NCBI RefSeq assembly: GCF_045223415.1
Contig: NZ_JBEQZJ010000007.1
Location: 33,548 to 97,547 of the forward strand
Direction: 5' to 3'
From: Hoskinsella mucinilytica
Lineage (GTDB): Bacteria > Bacillota_I > Bacilli_A > Erysipelotrichales > Erysipelotrichaceae
DNA: 64,000 bases
This document shows, piece after piece, positions 1 through 7,824 of this stretch (position 1 is the first letter of the stretch; every line of letters starts with the position of its first letter). Made by a program: the position numbers and the translations under genes. The notes below the pieces were generated by a model. That model saw only the letters and a program-made list of their open reading frames with translations, searched no databases and was not told the origin of the DNA.

Positions 1-2
1 AT

Positions 3-254
3 TATCGCATTGCATATTTGAAAGCACATATCGAAACGATCAAAGATGCGATTGAAGATGGCTGTAATGTAATGGGGTATACTCCTTGGGGATGTATCGA
101 TCTTGTTAGTTGTGGAGATTGCCAGATGACCAAACGTTATGGTTTTGTTTACGTAGATGCAGATGATGAAGGAAACGGAACTTATCAACGTTATCGTAAA
201 GACAGCTTTTATTGGTATCAAAAAGTGATCGAAAGTAATGGCAGAGAATTATAA
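3..254 (+). CDS. 6-phospho-beta-glucosidase, GH1 family (3' end only)
   Basis: This is the C-terminal 83 residues of a glycoside hydrolase family 1 enzyme; the gene begins before the window and the open frame runs to the first base triplet at position 3. The segment GYTPWGCIDLVS followed by KRYGFVYVD is the typical end of the 6-phospho-beta-glucosidase branch (BglA/AscB type), which cleaves phosphorylated beta-glucosides such as cellobiose-6-P or salicin-6-P after PTS uptake in the cytoplasm. The catalytic Glu residues lie outside the window. No hairpin terminator is obvious in the following 170 bases. The family call is firm; the exact substrate is not visible. Confidence 0.93.
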   Translation, partial: YRIAYLKAHIETIKDAIEDGCNVMGYTPWGCIDLVSCGDCQMTKRYGFVYVDADDEGNGTYQRYRKDSFYWYQKVIESNGREL

Positions 255-380
255 TCAATATAGATGGCACTAAAGTGAGAGAAAATAGTCAAAAATAACG
301 GTCATGTTCAAACTGATAAAACATTTACATAAGGGAAGAGAATAACCCAAATAGGCTTTTTATTTTCACATACCTTATAC

Positions 381-403
381 TGAGATATGAAAAAGTTATC
401 TCA
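381..403. repeat. 7-bp perfect inverted repeat ahead of the Cys-rich gene
   Basis: TGAGATA (381-387) and TATCTCA (397-403) are exact inverted copies separated by 9 bases. The repeat ends just before the GAGGAAA ribosome binding site of the next gene, so it could be an operator or an RNA hairpin that affects translation. It has no U-tract, so it is not a terminator. The rest of 255-423 shows nothing I can assign. Confidence 0.5.
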
Positions 404-423
404 GAAAGATGAGGAAAACGAAT

Positions 424-681
424 ATGTGTAATCAATGTAACGAATGTAATCATGTTTATTTAAACAACAGATCAAGAAGAGGCAATAGCTGTGGTTGTGG
501 TTGTGGCAACAACTGGGATTATGATAATAACTGGAACAATGATTTTAACGGTGTCTATGATGATCGAGCATTTGCGGAAGCAAATCGTATCTTAAGACGA
601 GTTGATTGTCGTCGTGAAAAAGAAAACCGTTGTGCACGTCAGTTTGTATGCTGCATGAGAAATATCAACAACTGGGATTAA
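424..681 (+). CDS. Small Cys-rich, Asn-rich protein of unknown function
   Basis: I place the start at ATG 424, nine bases after GAGG (411-414); an upstream in-frame ATG at 409 overlaps that ribosome binding site and is unlikely. The 85-residue product starts MCNQCNECN, has a CGCGCG run around residues 24-29, an Asn/Trp/Asp-rich middle, and a more regular C-terminal half with RRVDCRRE and FVCCMRN. It has no signal peptide or membrane segment. Nine or more Cys in 85 residues suggests metal binding or disulfide cross-linking, as in small spore-coat-like proteins, but I do not recognise the family. It is a single-gene unit: an inverted repeat precedes it and an intrinsic terminator follows within 15 bases. 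Confidence 0.72.
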   Translation: MCNQCNECNHVYLNNRSRRGNSCGCGCGNNWDYDNNWNNDFNGVYDDRAFAEANRILRRVDCRREKENRCARQFVCCMRNINNWD

Positions 682-693
682 ACGTAAGAACTA

Positions 694-716
694 GGCGCAG
701 AACATGCGCCTTTTTC
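694..716 (+). terminator. Intrinsic terminator
   Basis: The stem GGCGCA (694-699) / TGCGCC (705-710) with a 5-base loop is followed by TTTTTCTTT. It closes the Cys-rich gene. Confidence 0.9.
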
Positions 717-826
717 TTTGCGGATATCCCATGATTTATTAAGAAAAAATTTAGGAGCGATTGTAGTCATTATCGATAAGAACATGATACAATAGATATA
801 ACTAATCAAAATAAGGAGGGACGATC

Positions 827-2476
827 ATGAAAAAGTGGTGGCAAAAAGAAGTTGTATATCAAATTTACCCTAAAAGTTTTTATGATGCAAATCATGATGG
901 GATCGGTGATATCAAAGGAATTATTTCTAAATTAGATTATTTGAAAGAATTGGGAGTCAGTATGTTATGGATTTGTCCTATTTATGCATCTCCTATGGAT
1001 GATAATGGATATGACATTAGTGACTATTATGCCATTCATCCTCAGTTTGGAACGATGGAAGATGTAGAAGAGCTGTTGTTACAGGCAAACCATAGAGGTA
1101 TTAAGATCATGATGGATCTTGTGATCAATCATACGAGCGATGAACATGCATGGTTTCAACAGGCATTAGCAGACCCTAATAGCAAGTATCGTGATTATTA
1201 TATTTTCAAGAAAGGCAAACAAGGGCATGCACCAACGAATTGGAGAAGTGTATTCGGTGGAAGTGTTTGGGAAAAGGTTCCAGGGGAAGAATCCATGTAT
1301 TATCTTCATTCCTTTCAGAAAAAACAACCGGATCTAAATTGGGAAAATCCGAAGATGAGAGCAGAGCTTTACGAAATGATACGATGGTGGTTATCAAAAG
1401 GAATTGCCGGTTTTCGAGTAGATGCAATCAATTTTATTAAGAAGAATCAAGCATATCCCGATGGCTTCGCAGATGGTGGTGATGGATTATGCAGTTGTTT
1501 GGATTTCTGTCGTAATCAGCCCGGTATAGAGGTGTTTTTTAAAGAATTAAGGGAACAATGCTTTGATCGATTCGATTGTATGAGTGTCGCAGAGGCATGT
1601 GGTGTCGCATATGATCAGCTTGCGCCTTTTATTGATGAGACACAAGGGTGTTTTTCTATGATGTTTGACTTTAGCTATTGTGATTTTGATATCGGGGATC
1701 ATGAGGAATGGTTTATCCGAAAGGATTGGACAGTGTCACAATATCGTTCCATGTTATTTCATAGTCAACAGAAAATCAATGAGGTTGGAATTGTTGCGAG
1801 TTTCTTAGAAAATCACGATCAACCAAGAAGTGTCAATAAATTGATCGTAAGAGTCGAAGATAGAAATTATTACAGTAAAACGATGTTGGGAATGATGTAT
1901 TTCTTTCTAAAAGGTGTACCATTCCTTTATCAAGGTCAAGAAATCGGTATGGATAATGCACTTCGTACCAGTATAGAAGAATTTGATGATTGCAGTAGTC
2001 ATAATCAATATGAACGAGCGATACAAGAGGGTTTCAATGAAGCACAAGCACTAGACTTTGTGAATCAAAGAAGTCGAGACAATGCAAGAACCCCAATGCA
2101 ATGGGATGATGGGATGTATGCGGGATTTTCTAGTGTGGAACCATGGTTGAAGCTGAATGAGCATTATCGAGAGATCAATGTGAAAAAGGATCAAGCGGAA
2201 AAAAATAGCATCTTTCGGTTTTATCAGAAGATGATCTCACTTAGACAAAAGAGTGAAGTATCAGATATTTTGACGTATGGTACTTTTATCCCGATAGAAA
2301 GTGAAGAAGAATTGATCGTATATCAACGCTGTTATGAAGGGAAAACGGTGATCGTTATTTGTAATTTTTCAAATCAGATCCATCCATGTGATTGGAAAGG
2401 GTGTATACTGTTAGATAATTATGAATCGTATAAGGTAACTTCTTTACAGCCATATGAATGTCGTATGATCAAATAA
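827..2476 (+). CDS. GH13 alpha-glucosidase (oligo-1,6-glucosidase/MalL-like)
   Basis: This cytoplasmic exo-acting enzyme of the GH13 oligo-1,6-glucosidase group releases glucose from short alpha-glucosides. At 549 residues it has the usual full length. The GH13 regions are all present: a calcium loop DANHDGIGD near residues 20-28, DLVINHTS (97-104), GFRVDAINF with nucleophile Asp199, SVAEACG with acid/base Glu256, and ENHDQPR with transition-state Asp331. Residue 200 is Ala; Val at this place marks alpha-1,6-specific members and Ala or Thr occurs in alpha-1,4-acting ones, so activity on maltose-type bonds is plausible. An AAGGAGGG site precedes ATG 827. Only 19 bases separate it from the MoxR gene, so the two may be co-transcribed. 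Confidence 0.93.
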   Translation: MKKWWQKEVVYQIYPKSFYDANHDGIGDIKGIISKLDYLKELGVSMLWICPIYASPMDDNGYDISDYYAIHPQFGTMEDVEELLLQANHRGIKIMMDLVINHTSDEHAWFQQALADPNSKYRDYYIFKKGKQGHAPTNWRSVFGGSVWEKVPGEESMYYLHSFQKKQPDLNWENPKMRAELYEMIRWWLSKGIAGFRVDAINFIKKNQAYPDGFADGGDGLCSCLDFCRNQPGIEVFFKELREQCFDRFDCMSVAEACGVAYDQLAPFIDETQGCFSMMFDFSYCDFDIGDHEEWFIRKDWTVSQYRSMLFHSQQKINEVGIVASFLENHDQPRSVNKLIVRVEDRNYYSKTMLGMMYFFLKGVPFLYQGQEIGMDNALRTSIEEFDDCSSHNQYERAIQEGFNEAQALDFVNQRSRDNARTPMQWDDGMYAGFSSVEPWLKLNEHYREINVKKDQAEKNSIFRFYQKMISLRQKSEVSDILTYGTFIPIESEEELIVYQRCYEGKTVIVICNFSNQIHPCDWKGCILLDNYESYKVTSLQPYECRMIK

Positions 2477-2495
2477 AGAAAGGGAAGAGGAAACA

Positions 2496-3419
2496 ATGAA
2501 AAAAACAGAAATGATTCTACAAGAGGTTCAAAAAGCTGTTGTAGGAAAAGAAGAGATACTGAAAAAAGTTTTGATGGTCATGTTGGCAAAGGGACATATC
2601 CTATTAGAAGATATACCCGGTGTCGGGAAAACGACCATTGCAGTTGCTTTTTCTAAGGCAATGTCCTTACATACCAGAAGAATTCAATTTACCGTAGATG
2701 TCTTACCAAGCGATGTAGTCGGATTTACTTCATTGGATCATGAAACAGGAAAGCTACGTCTACATGAAGGAGCTATCTTCTGTAATATTTTTTTGGCAGA
2801 TGAAATCAATCGTACTTCAAGTAAGACACAGGCTGCATTGTTAGAAGTCATGGAAGAAGGCAATATTACTGTGGATGGTTTTACACAGAAAGCGTTGGCT
2901 CCTTTTTGTGTCATAGCGACGCAAAATCCATTTGGTTCTGCAGGTACTCAGCTTTTGCCTGAAAGTCAGATGGATCGTTTTATGGTTCGTATGAGCATTG
3001 GTTATCCAAGTCCACAGGATGAAATAGATATTTTAAAAAGAAAGAGTGATCATGATCCTATGCAGGATGTGATGGCAGTTGTGAGCGTAGATGATATTTT
3101 GATGATGCAAAAGGAAGTTGAAAAGGTATATGTACACGATGCTTTGTTGGATTATATGGTATCTTTGGTAAATGCAACCAGGAATCATCCACAGATCTTA
3201 CAAGGAGCAAGTCCCAGAGCGAGCATCTCTTTATTACAGCTTGCCAAAGCAAACGCCTATGTTCACGATCGTGACTATGTGATTCCTCGTGATATCCAAA
3301 GCATATTATTTGATGTACTCGGACATAGGATCATCATGCAAAATGACAATGATCGCAGCCATGTAGAAGCTGTTTTAACACAAATACGAAATGAAACACC
3401 GGTTCCTAAAGGGGAATAA
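2496..3419 (+). CDS. MoxR-family AAA+ ATPase
   Basis: The 307-residue protein has Walker A PGVGKTT (41-47), Walker B IFLADEIN (98-105) and the MoxR segment ATQNPFGSAGT, and ends in the small helical lid domain. MoxR ATPases act as chaperone-like remodelers in the cytoplasm, almost always encoded with a DUF58 protein and a transglutaminase-like membrane protein, as here. Their clients are mostly unknown; envelope or stress functions are usual guesses. An AAGGGAAGAGG site precedes the start. The reading frame of the next gene begins inside its last 30 bases, implying translational coupling. Confidence 0.95.
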   Translation: MKKTEMILQEVQKAVVGKEEILKKVLMVMLAKGHILLEDIPGVGKTTIAVAFSKAMSLHTRRIQFTVDVLPSDVVGFTSLDHETGKLRLHEGAIFCNIFLADEINRTSSKTQAALLEVMEEGNITVDGFTQKALAPFCVIATQNPFGSAGTQLLPESQMDRFMVRMSIGYPSPQDEIDILKRKSDHDPMQDVMAVVSVDDILMMQKEVEKVYVHDALLDYMVSLVNATRNHPQILQGASPRASISLLQLAKANAYVHDRDYVIPRDIQSILFDVLGHRIIMQNDNDRSHVEAVLTQIRNETPVPKGE

Positions 3420-4434
3420 ATCAGGGGTATTGCTTGCCAGGATCCGATATGGCTGCATCTGGATTGCGGTTTGCATCTTTTATTTATTTTATCAAAGCTA
3501 TTTGACCTTTTATTTGTTTGTATTAACGACATGTCTTCCATGGCTAAGTTTAGGAATGATGAAAGCACAAAGAAAAAAATTACGATTAACGCTGAGTTTT
3601 TCTGCGAAAGATACGACAAAGGGAAAGAAAGAAGCCATAGTGATTCAGACGATGGGAGGGTTCTTTCCGATAGCAATCATGAAATTGGAATGTCAGATAG
3701 AAAATTTATTTTATGAAGAAAAGGAAGTTTATCAGTTTGCATGTTTATCAGGTAAACATGTGCAACAAAAGGAAATGGTGGATTGTAAGGTATGTGGAAG
3801 ATTACAAGCCATGATTTCTTCCTATGAACTTATTGATTTATTGGGATTGTGGAAAAAGCGCTATCCATGTAAAGCTGATGCACAAATGCTTGTGATGCCT
3901 CCTTATATGCAATCCTCAACGATTGAAGAACTTGGAAAACATGGGATGGAAAAGGAAAAAGAAATCGCTAGAAGAACTGGTTTTCAATCAGATGATAGCT
4001 ATGAAATCAAAGAGTATCAAGAGGGTGATTCCTTAAAACGTATCCATCATAAAATGACATATAAGTTACAGAAGCCGATGGTTCGCCAATATGCCAATTT
4101 AGAACAAGCACAAATTGTTCTACAGCTTGATATGCGAGGAAATCAAGAAATAGTAGAACGTACATTGACCACGTTTCATACCACTGCTCGCATCTTTTTA
4201 ACACAAGGCTTACAATTGAAATGCGCTTATTTCTTTCAGCATCAACCTCATACCGTGGAAATGACGCAGCTTTCCACCATTCGTCAAGTATTATCTGATA
4301 TTCTGAGTGTACCAAGGGATGAAAGCATCATAGAAAAGAAGGTTGATGATATTCAATATCGTATTCATGGATATGAATTGATGAAGTTACAAGATAAGGA
4401 GGGACCATACAATGGAAAAACGTCTTCCTTATGA
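3391..4434 (+). CDS. DUF58 domain protein of the MoxR operon
   Basis: The 347-residue product has an Arg/Lys-rich N-terminus, a hydrophobic hairpin at about residues 20-55, a beta-rich extracellular or cytosolic segment, and the DUF58 signature YEIKEYQEGDSLKRIHHKMT at about residues 208-227, followed by a von Willebrand A-like fold. DUF58 proteins are partners of MoxR ATPases. The ATG at 3391 lies inside the MoxR gene with no good ribosome binding site, so a start at TTG 3430 is possible. It overlaps the next gene by 23 bases. The family is clear; the molecular role is not established. Confidence 0.9.
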   Translation: MKHRFLKGNKSGVLLARIRYGCIWIAVCIFYLFYQSYLTFYLFVLTTCLPWLSLGMMKAQRKKLRLTLSFSAKDTTKGKKEAIVIQTMGGFFPIAIMKLECQIENLFYEEKEVYQFACLSGKHVQQKEMVDCKVCGRLQAMISSYELIDLLGLWKKRYPCKADAQMLVMPPYMQSSTIEELGKHGMEKEKEIARRTGFQSDDSYEIKEYQEGDSLKRIHHKMTYKLQKPMVRQYANLEQAQIVLQLDMRGNQEIVERTLTTFHTTARIFLTQGLQLKCAYFFQHQPHTVEMTQLSTIRQVLSDILSVPRDESIIEKKVDDIQYRIHGYELMKLQDKEGPYNGKTSSL

Positions 4435-6520
4435 TCATTTTTTGATTTTTTTAGGTACCTTTAGTGTCTTTGCATGTTTCATGGCAGCTTTTCCCACAGC
4501 TTTCTCTTTTCCTTTATTCTTGTTATTGGCAATGCCTTTGTATTGTTTCATACAATGGATCGTTATGAAGCGTAATGGGACCTTGTTGCTTGTATTCTTT
4601 GCGATGTTTTTTATCATCCTGTTTCTGTTTCGTTCTTCCCTTATTGATGGATTTCAATATCTTTATAATCAAATGGTAGAGGTTTACACAAACAATGATC
4701 ATTATGTCTTCAATGTGTATGAGCTAACGGAAGATGGAAACCATTTATTTTATGCGACATTTTGTATATTGGCTGTATTTATATGCTATGTGCTTGTATT
4801 AAGTGTAACCATTCAAAATCATGCATGGTATGGATTAGATTTTATCTTAAGCCTTTCATTGTTTGTACCGACGATCATGTATCGTATCCCACAACTTTTT
4901 TTGCTTGATGCAATGCTGTTCAGCTTTTGGATATTGCTGTTTATTTCAGGAACACTCATAAAACATGATGTATTATCTAAGATGAATAAACAAAGCTTTC
5001 AAAGAATGACAGGGCTTGTTTTTGCGATAAGCTTTGCGCTTCTTTGTATATTTCCACAGTTTCTATATAAAGAGAATCAATGGGTAGAACATGCACGATT
5101 ACAAGTACAAAAGCTATATCAAAATATCACACACCATATGATAGCGCAAATGGAAGGTGAAGTTGATTTAAGAAATGCACAAGATCGATATTATTTAAAT
5201 ATCGAACAAATGAAGGTAAAAGCATCTTCTATCAAAGAATACTATATCAAGACCTTTACAGGGGCGGTTTATGAGGATCAAAAATGGAAAATGCTAGGGA
5301 ACAATTATTATGAGGGTCAGGAAATTGATTGGGAAAACAGCTTTCTTTGGTATAAGAACACACATGAAATCAATCATAATGCCTCAAGAGAAACAATGGA
5401 AATAGAGGATGAACGATCAGATGATCGTTATGCATTGCTTCCTTATGATTTGGCACAAATACCTAAAGACTATGAATTACAATATGATGCTTTTGCGACA
5501 ACCAAACGTCATACGATAACATATGAACTTTTGGATATGGAAAATCTAAAAGATCAAAAACAAAACAAATTCGACCGTAACTATGATTATTTTGTGAAAA
5601 CCAGATATCTGAATGTTCCCAGCCAAATTTCTTCTCTGTTTCATCGTTTGAGGTTCGCTTATCCTTCTAAGAAATATACTGTAGATGAAGCTGCTTCTGT
5701 CATCAAATCTTATTTAGATCATGAAACAAGCTATACCTTGAAACCGGGAGCTACACCGACAGATCAAGATTTTATCACCTATTTTTTGACGGAAAATAAA
5801 AAGGGCTATTGTGTACATTATGCATCAACGGCTACCTTAATGTTTCGATATCTTGGGCTACCTGCTCGATATGTGGAAGGATATCATGTTTCTAAAAGCT
5901 CCTTTCAAGACCAAGGAACAGCAAGTGTATTAGATAAAGATGCACATGCGTGGGTAGAAGTATTTGATGAAGAACAAGGTTGGTTACCAATCGAAGTAAC
6001 ACCATCCTCAACTTCTGCTTCAACTTCGACAACACAAAACAATCCCAATCAAGAAAATCCAAATGAGGGTACTGTGAACAACAAACCTCAAGAGCAACAA
6101 CAATCACAAAATCAAGAAGGTAGTAATCAAACAACAGAACCAAAGGAAACAAAGACAGAACAATTTGATCTTCCTGTTGAGTTTCTGATTCCAATAGCTA
6201 TCCCGATTGTAGCATTATTCTTCATGTTTTGGATCCATAAACGTCGCTATCAAAAATGGATGCACAACATGACGCAAAAAGATCGTAAACAGGCATTAAA
6301 AGAATGCAGTTCCTATCTAACCCAATGGTCGTTATATGGTGTAGATATCGATGAATCAGATCATCGTATTTTAGATAAAGCGATATATTCTCAACATACG
6401 ATGGATGAAGCAGAATATCAACAAGTTTATACCCATCTTATCCAACAGATACAGACCTGTTATCAACAGCTTTCTATCAAAGAGAAACTTTATGTTGTCT
6501 TTTGGAAGGCAATAAAATAA
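4412..6520 (+). CDS. Transglutaminase-like membrane protein (TgpA/DUF3488 type)
   Basis: The 702-residue protein starts with about six transmembrane segments (residues 8-205), then an extracellular region holding a transglutaminase core. The catalytic Cys-His-acid set is Cys467 (KGYCVHYAST), His512 (DAHAWVEV) and Glu528 (WLPIEVTP), so the acid is Glu rather than the common Asp. A low-complexity Ser/Thr/Asn/Gln-rich linker at about 533-590 leads to a last membrane helix and a cytoplasmic tail. It forms the third gene of a MoxR-DUF58-transglutaminase operon; such proteins probably cross-link or cleave surface proteins or peptidoglycan-linked peptides, which is inference. A GGAGGG site precedes ATG 4412. 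Confidence 0.92.
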   Translation: MEKRLPYDHFLIFLGTFSVFACFMAAFPTAFSFPLFLLLAMPLYCFIQWIVMKRNGTLLLVFFAMFFIILFLFRSSLIDGFQYLYNQMVEVYTNNDHYVFNVYELTEDGNHLFYATFCILAVFICYVLVLSVTIQNHAWYGLDFILSLSLFVPTIMYRIPQLFLLDAMLFSFWILLFISGTLIKHDVLSKMNKQSFQRMTGLVFAISFALLCIFPQFLYKENQWVEHARLQVQKLYQNITHHMIAQMEGEVDLRNAQDRYYLNIEQMKVKASSIKEYYIKTFTGAVYEDQKWKMLGNNYYEGQEIDWENSFLWYKNTHEINHNASRETMEIEDERSDDRYALLPYDLAQIPKDYELQYDAFATTKRHTITYELLDMENLKDQKQNKFDRNYDYFVKTRYLNVPSQISSLFHRLRFAYPSKKYTVDEAASVIKSYLDHETSYTLKPGATPTDQDFITYFLTENKKGYCVHYASTATLMFRYLGLPARYVEGYHVSKSSFQDQGTASVLDKDAHAWVEVFDEEQGWLPIEVTPSSTSASTSTTQNNPNQENPNEGTVNNKPQEQQQSQNQEGSNQTTEPKETKTEQFDLPVEFLIPIAIPIVALFFMFWIHKRRYQKWMHNMTQKDRKQALKECSSYLTQWSLYGVDIDESDHRILDKAIYSQHTMDEAEYQQVYTHLIQQIQTCYQQLSIKEKLYVVFWKAIK

Positions 6521-6522
6521 AG

Positions 6523-6557
6523 AAAACTGTGACATAGATCAATGTGTCACAGTTTTT
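6523..6557. terminator. Bidirectional intrinsic terminator
   Basis: AAAACTGTGACA (6523-6534) pairs with TGTCACAGTTTT (6545-6556), giving a 12-bp stem flanked by A and T runs. It lies between convergent genes and can stop transcription both ways. Confidence 0.93.
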
Positions 6558-6565
6558 TCAATTCC

Positions 6566-6961
6566 TTATTTTTGTAGTTTTGCTTTTGCTTTTGTTTCAA
6601 AGGCATCTTTCTTTACAATAAATCGATCATGCGTTGCTGTTGCGATTACATCGACTTCATCTCTTGCCGTTATGTTAAAACTTACCTTTTTTCGATCAAC
6701 AGCACTGATTTCAGCATGAACAAATACCTTCATACCTGCAGGTGTTGCAGCATCATGCGTTGTATTCATCATGACACCTACGCTTGTTTCTCCCTCATCT
6801 AAAAAAGGATTCAGACATTCACAGGCAGTTTGTTCCATTAACGCAATCATCATAGGAGTTGCATATACCTCAACGATGCCACTACCTACTTTGCAAGCAA
6901 GTTGATTTTCTTGTACGGTAAGTTCTTTATCTAAAGCTGTATTAAGTACGATTTCTTTCAT
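6566..6961 (-). CDS. FlK-like hotdog-fold thioesterase
   Basis: The product is a 131-residue single hotdog-domain protein. It resembles the fluoroacetyl-CoA thioesterase FlK family: YATPMMIALMEQTA, then NTTHDAATPAGM, match the FlK segments that carry its catalytic Thr, Glu and His, here Thr35, Glu43 and His69. Members hydrolyse small acyl-CoA esters in the cytoplasm; most gut homologs have unknown substrates and no link to fluoroacetate. I chose the start at 6961 because GGAGG lies just upstream; a longer frame to 7036 would place 25 unlikely residues before it. It is a single gene, divergent from the next one and convergent with the MoxR operon. Confidence 0.85.
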   Translation of the reverse strand: MKEIVLNTALDKELTVQENQLACKVGSGIVEVYATPMMIALMEQTACECLNPFLDEGETSVGVMMNTTHDAATPAGMKVFVHAEISAVDRKKVSFNITARDEVDVIATATHDRFIVKKDAFETKAKAKLQK

Positions 6962-7075
6962 GTTTTTAAGCCTCCATTCAATGAATTTATTATAGCATAT
7001 TCTATACAAATTTTTGAAAAAAGATATAGAATCCAAAGGACATGCACATACTACTAAGGTAACGGAGGTAATGAT

Positions 7076-7738
7076 ATGTTTATATATGATACAAAGTTGC
7101 CTATCGAAATCAAGATAGACAGACCTGATCCGGAAAGCTATTTTTTATTAGATTCGATTCTGCATGGAACAAGCGCCGGATTAAAACAAGCGATGGTGTA
7201 TGTACGCCAAGCATTTATGATTCATAACGAAACCTTTCAACAGATCTTTATGCGTTTAGGCGCAAAGCAGATGAGTGATATGGAAATTTTAGCAGTATTG
7301 ATTCATTTAGAACATGGCGAAGATGATCGCTATTATGATGAATCTAATGATGATACTCCTGTATTTGAATATATTATGAGTGATGAGGAAAAGGAAAAGA
7401 TTCTAAAAGAACATGAAGAAATTCATCATGTCAATAACGATCTTAGTGCCGCAATCATGCGTGATTTAGAATTTGAATATACAAGAAAAGAATTGTATGA
7501 AGAATTACAGAAAAAGCTAAAAGATCAAGAGGCTTCAAAGGTATTTACCTATTTGATAGAAAGTACTTGTAAATCCATTGATGTGTTGAAAAACACGTTG
7601 CATATTTTAACGACTCATACCGAAATGAAGGAGTTTGGTGAGGGTGATACGCATGAATCATGGGATTTAGATACAAGTAATTATTTTGATAAGCCAAACC
7701 CATATTTTTTAACACCCAAAGATACAAAAGAAAGGTAA
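7076..7738 (+). CDS. Manganese-catalase/CotJC-like protein with missing metal ligands
   Basis: The 220-residue protein follows the CotJC/manganese-catalase plan: an opening like MFIYDTKLPIEIKI, then a four-helix ferritin-like core. In true members one helix has Glu-x-x-His at the TEELAHLEM position; here it reads AKQMSDMEI, so the ligand His is Asp and the Glu is Lys or Gln. In the second pair the Glu of FEYTRKELYE is kept, but the closing His is replaced in ESTCKS. The protein therefore probably cannot bind a normal dimanganese centre and may be structural or regulatory. The CotJC match is by eye and is moderate. An ACGGAGG site sits before ATG 7076. Confidence 0.6.
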   Translation: MFIYDTKLPIEIKIDRPDPESYFLLDSILHGTSAGLKQAMVYVRQAFMIHNETFQQIFMRLGAKQMSDMEILAVLIHLEHGEDDRYYDESNDDTPVFEYIMSDEEKEKILKEHEEIHHVNNDLSAAIMRDLEFEYTRKELYEELQKKLKDQEASKVFTYLIESTCKSIDVLKNTLHILTTHTEMKEFGEGDTHESWDLDTSNYFDKPNPYFLTPKDTKER

Positions 7739-7740
7739 CG

Positions 7741-7768
7741 AAGCAGGATAGAAATATTCTGCTTTTAT
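7741..7768 (+). terminator. Intrinsic terminator
   Basis: AGCAGGAT (7742-7749) pairs with ATTCTGCT (7755-7762) with one G-U pair, followed by TTTATT. It ends the manganese-catalase-like gene. Confidence 0.65.
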
Positions 7769-7824
7769 TATTTGAAATATTACCCGGGAAAAGATGGTTT
7801 ATATAAACATGCAAGTAAGTTTTC

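Noticed and set aside
3275..3676. 133-codon minus-strand open frame over the MoxR/DUF58 junction
   Set aside because: The plus strand carries two well-recognised coupled genes here; the reverse frame has no family features or start signals.
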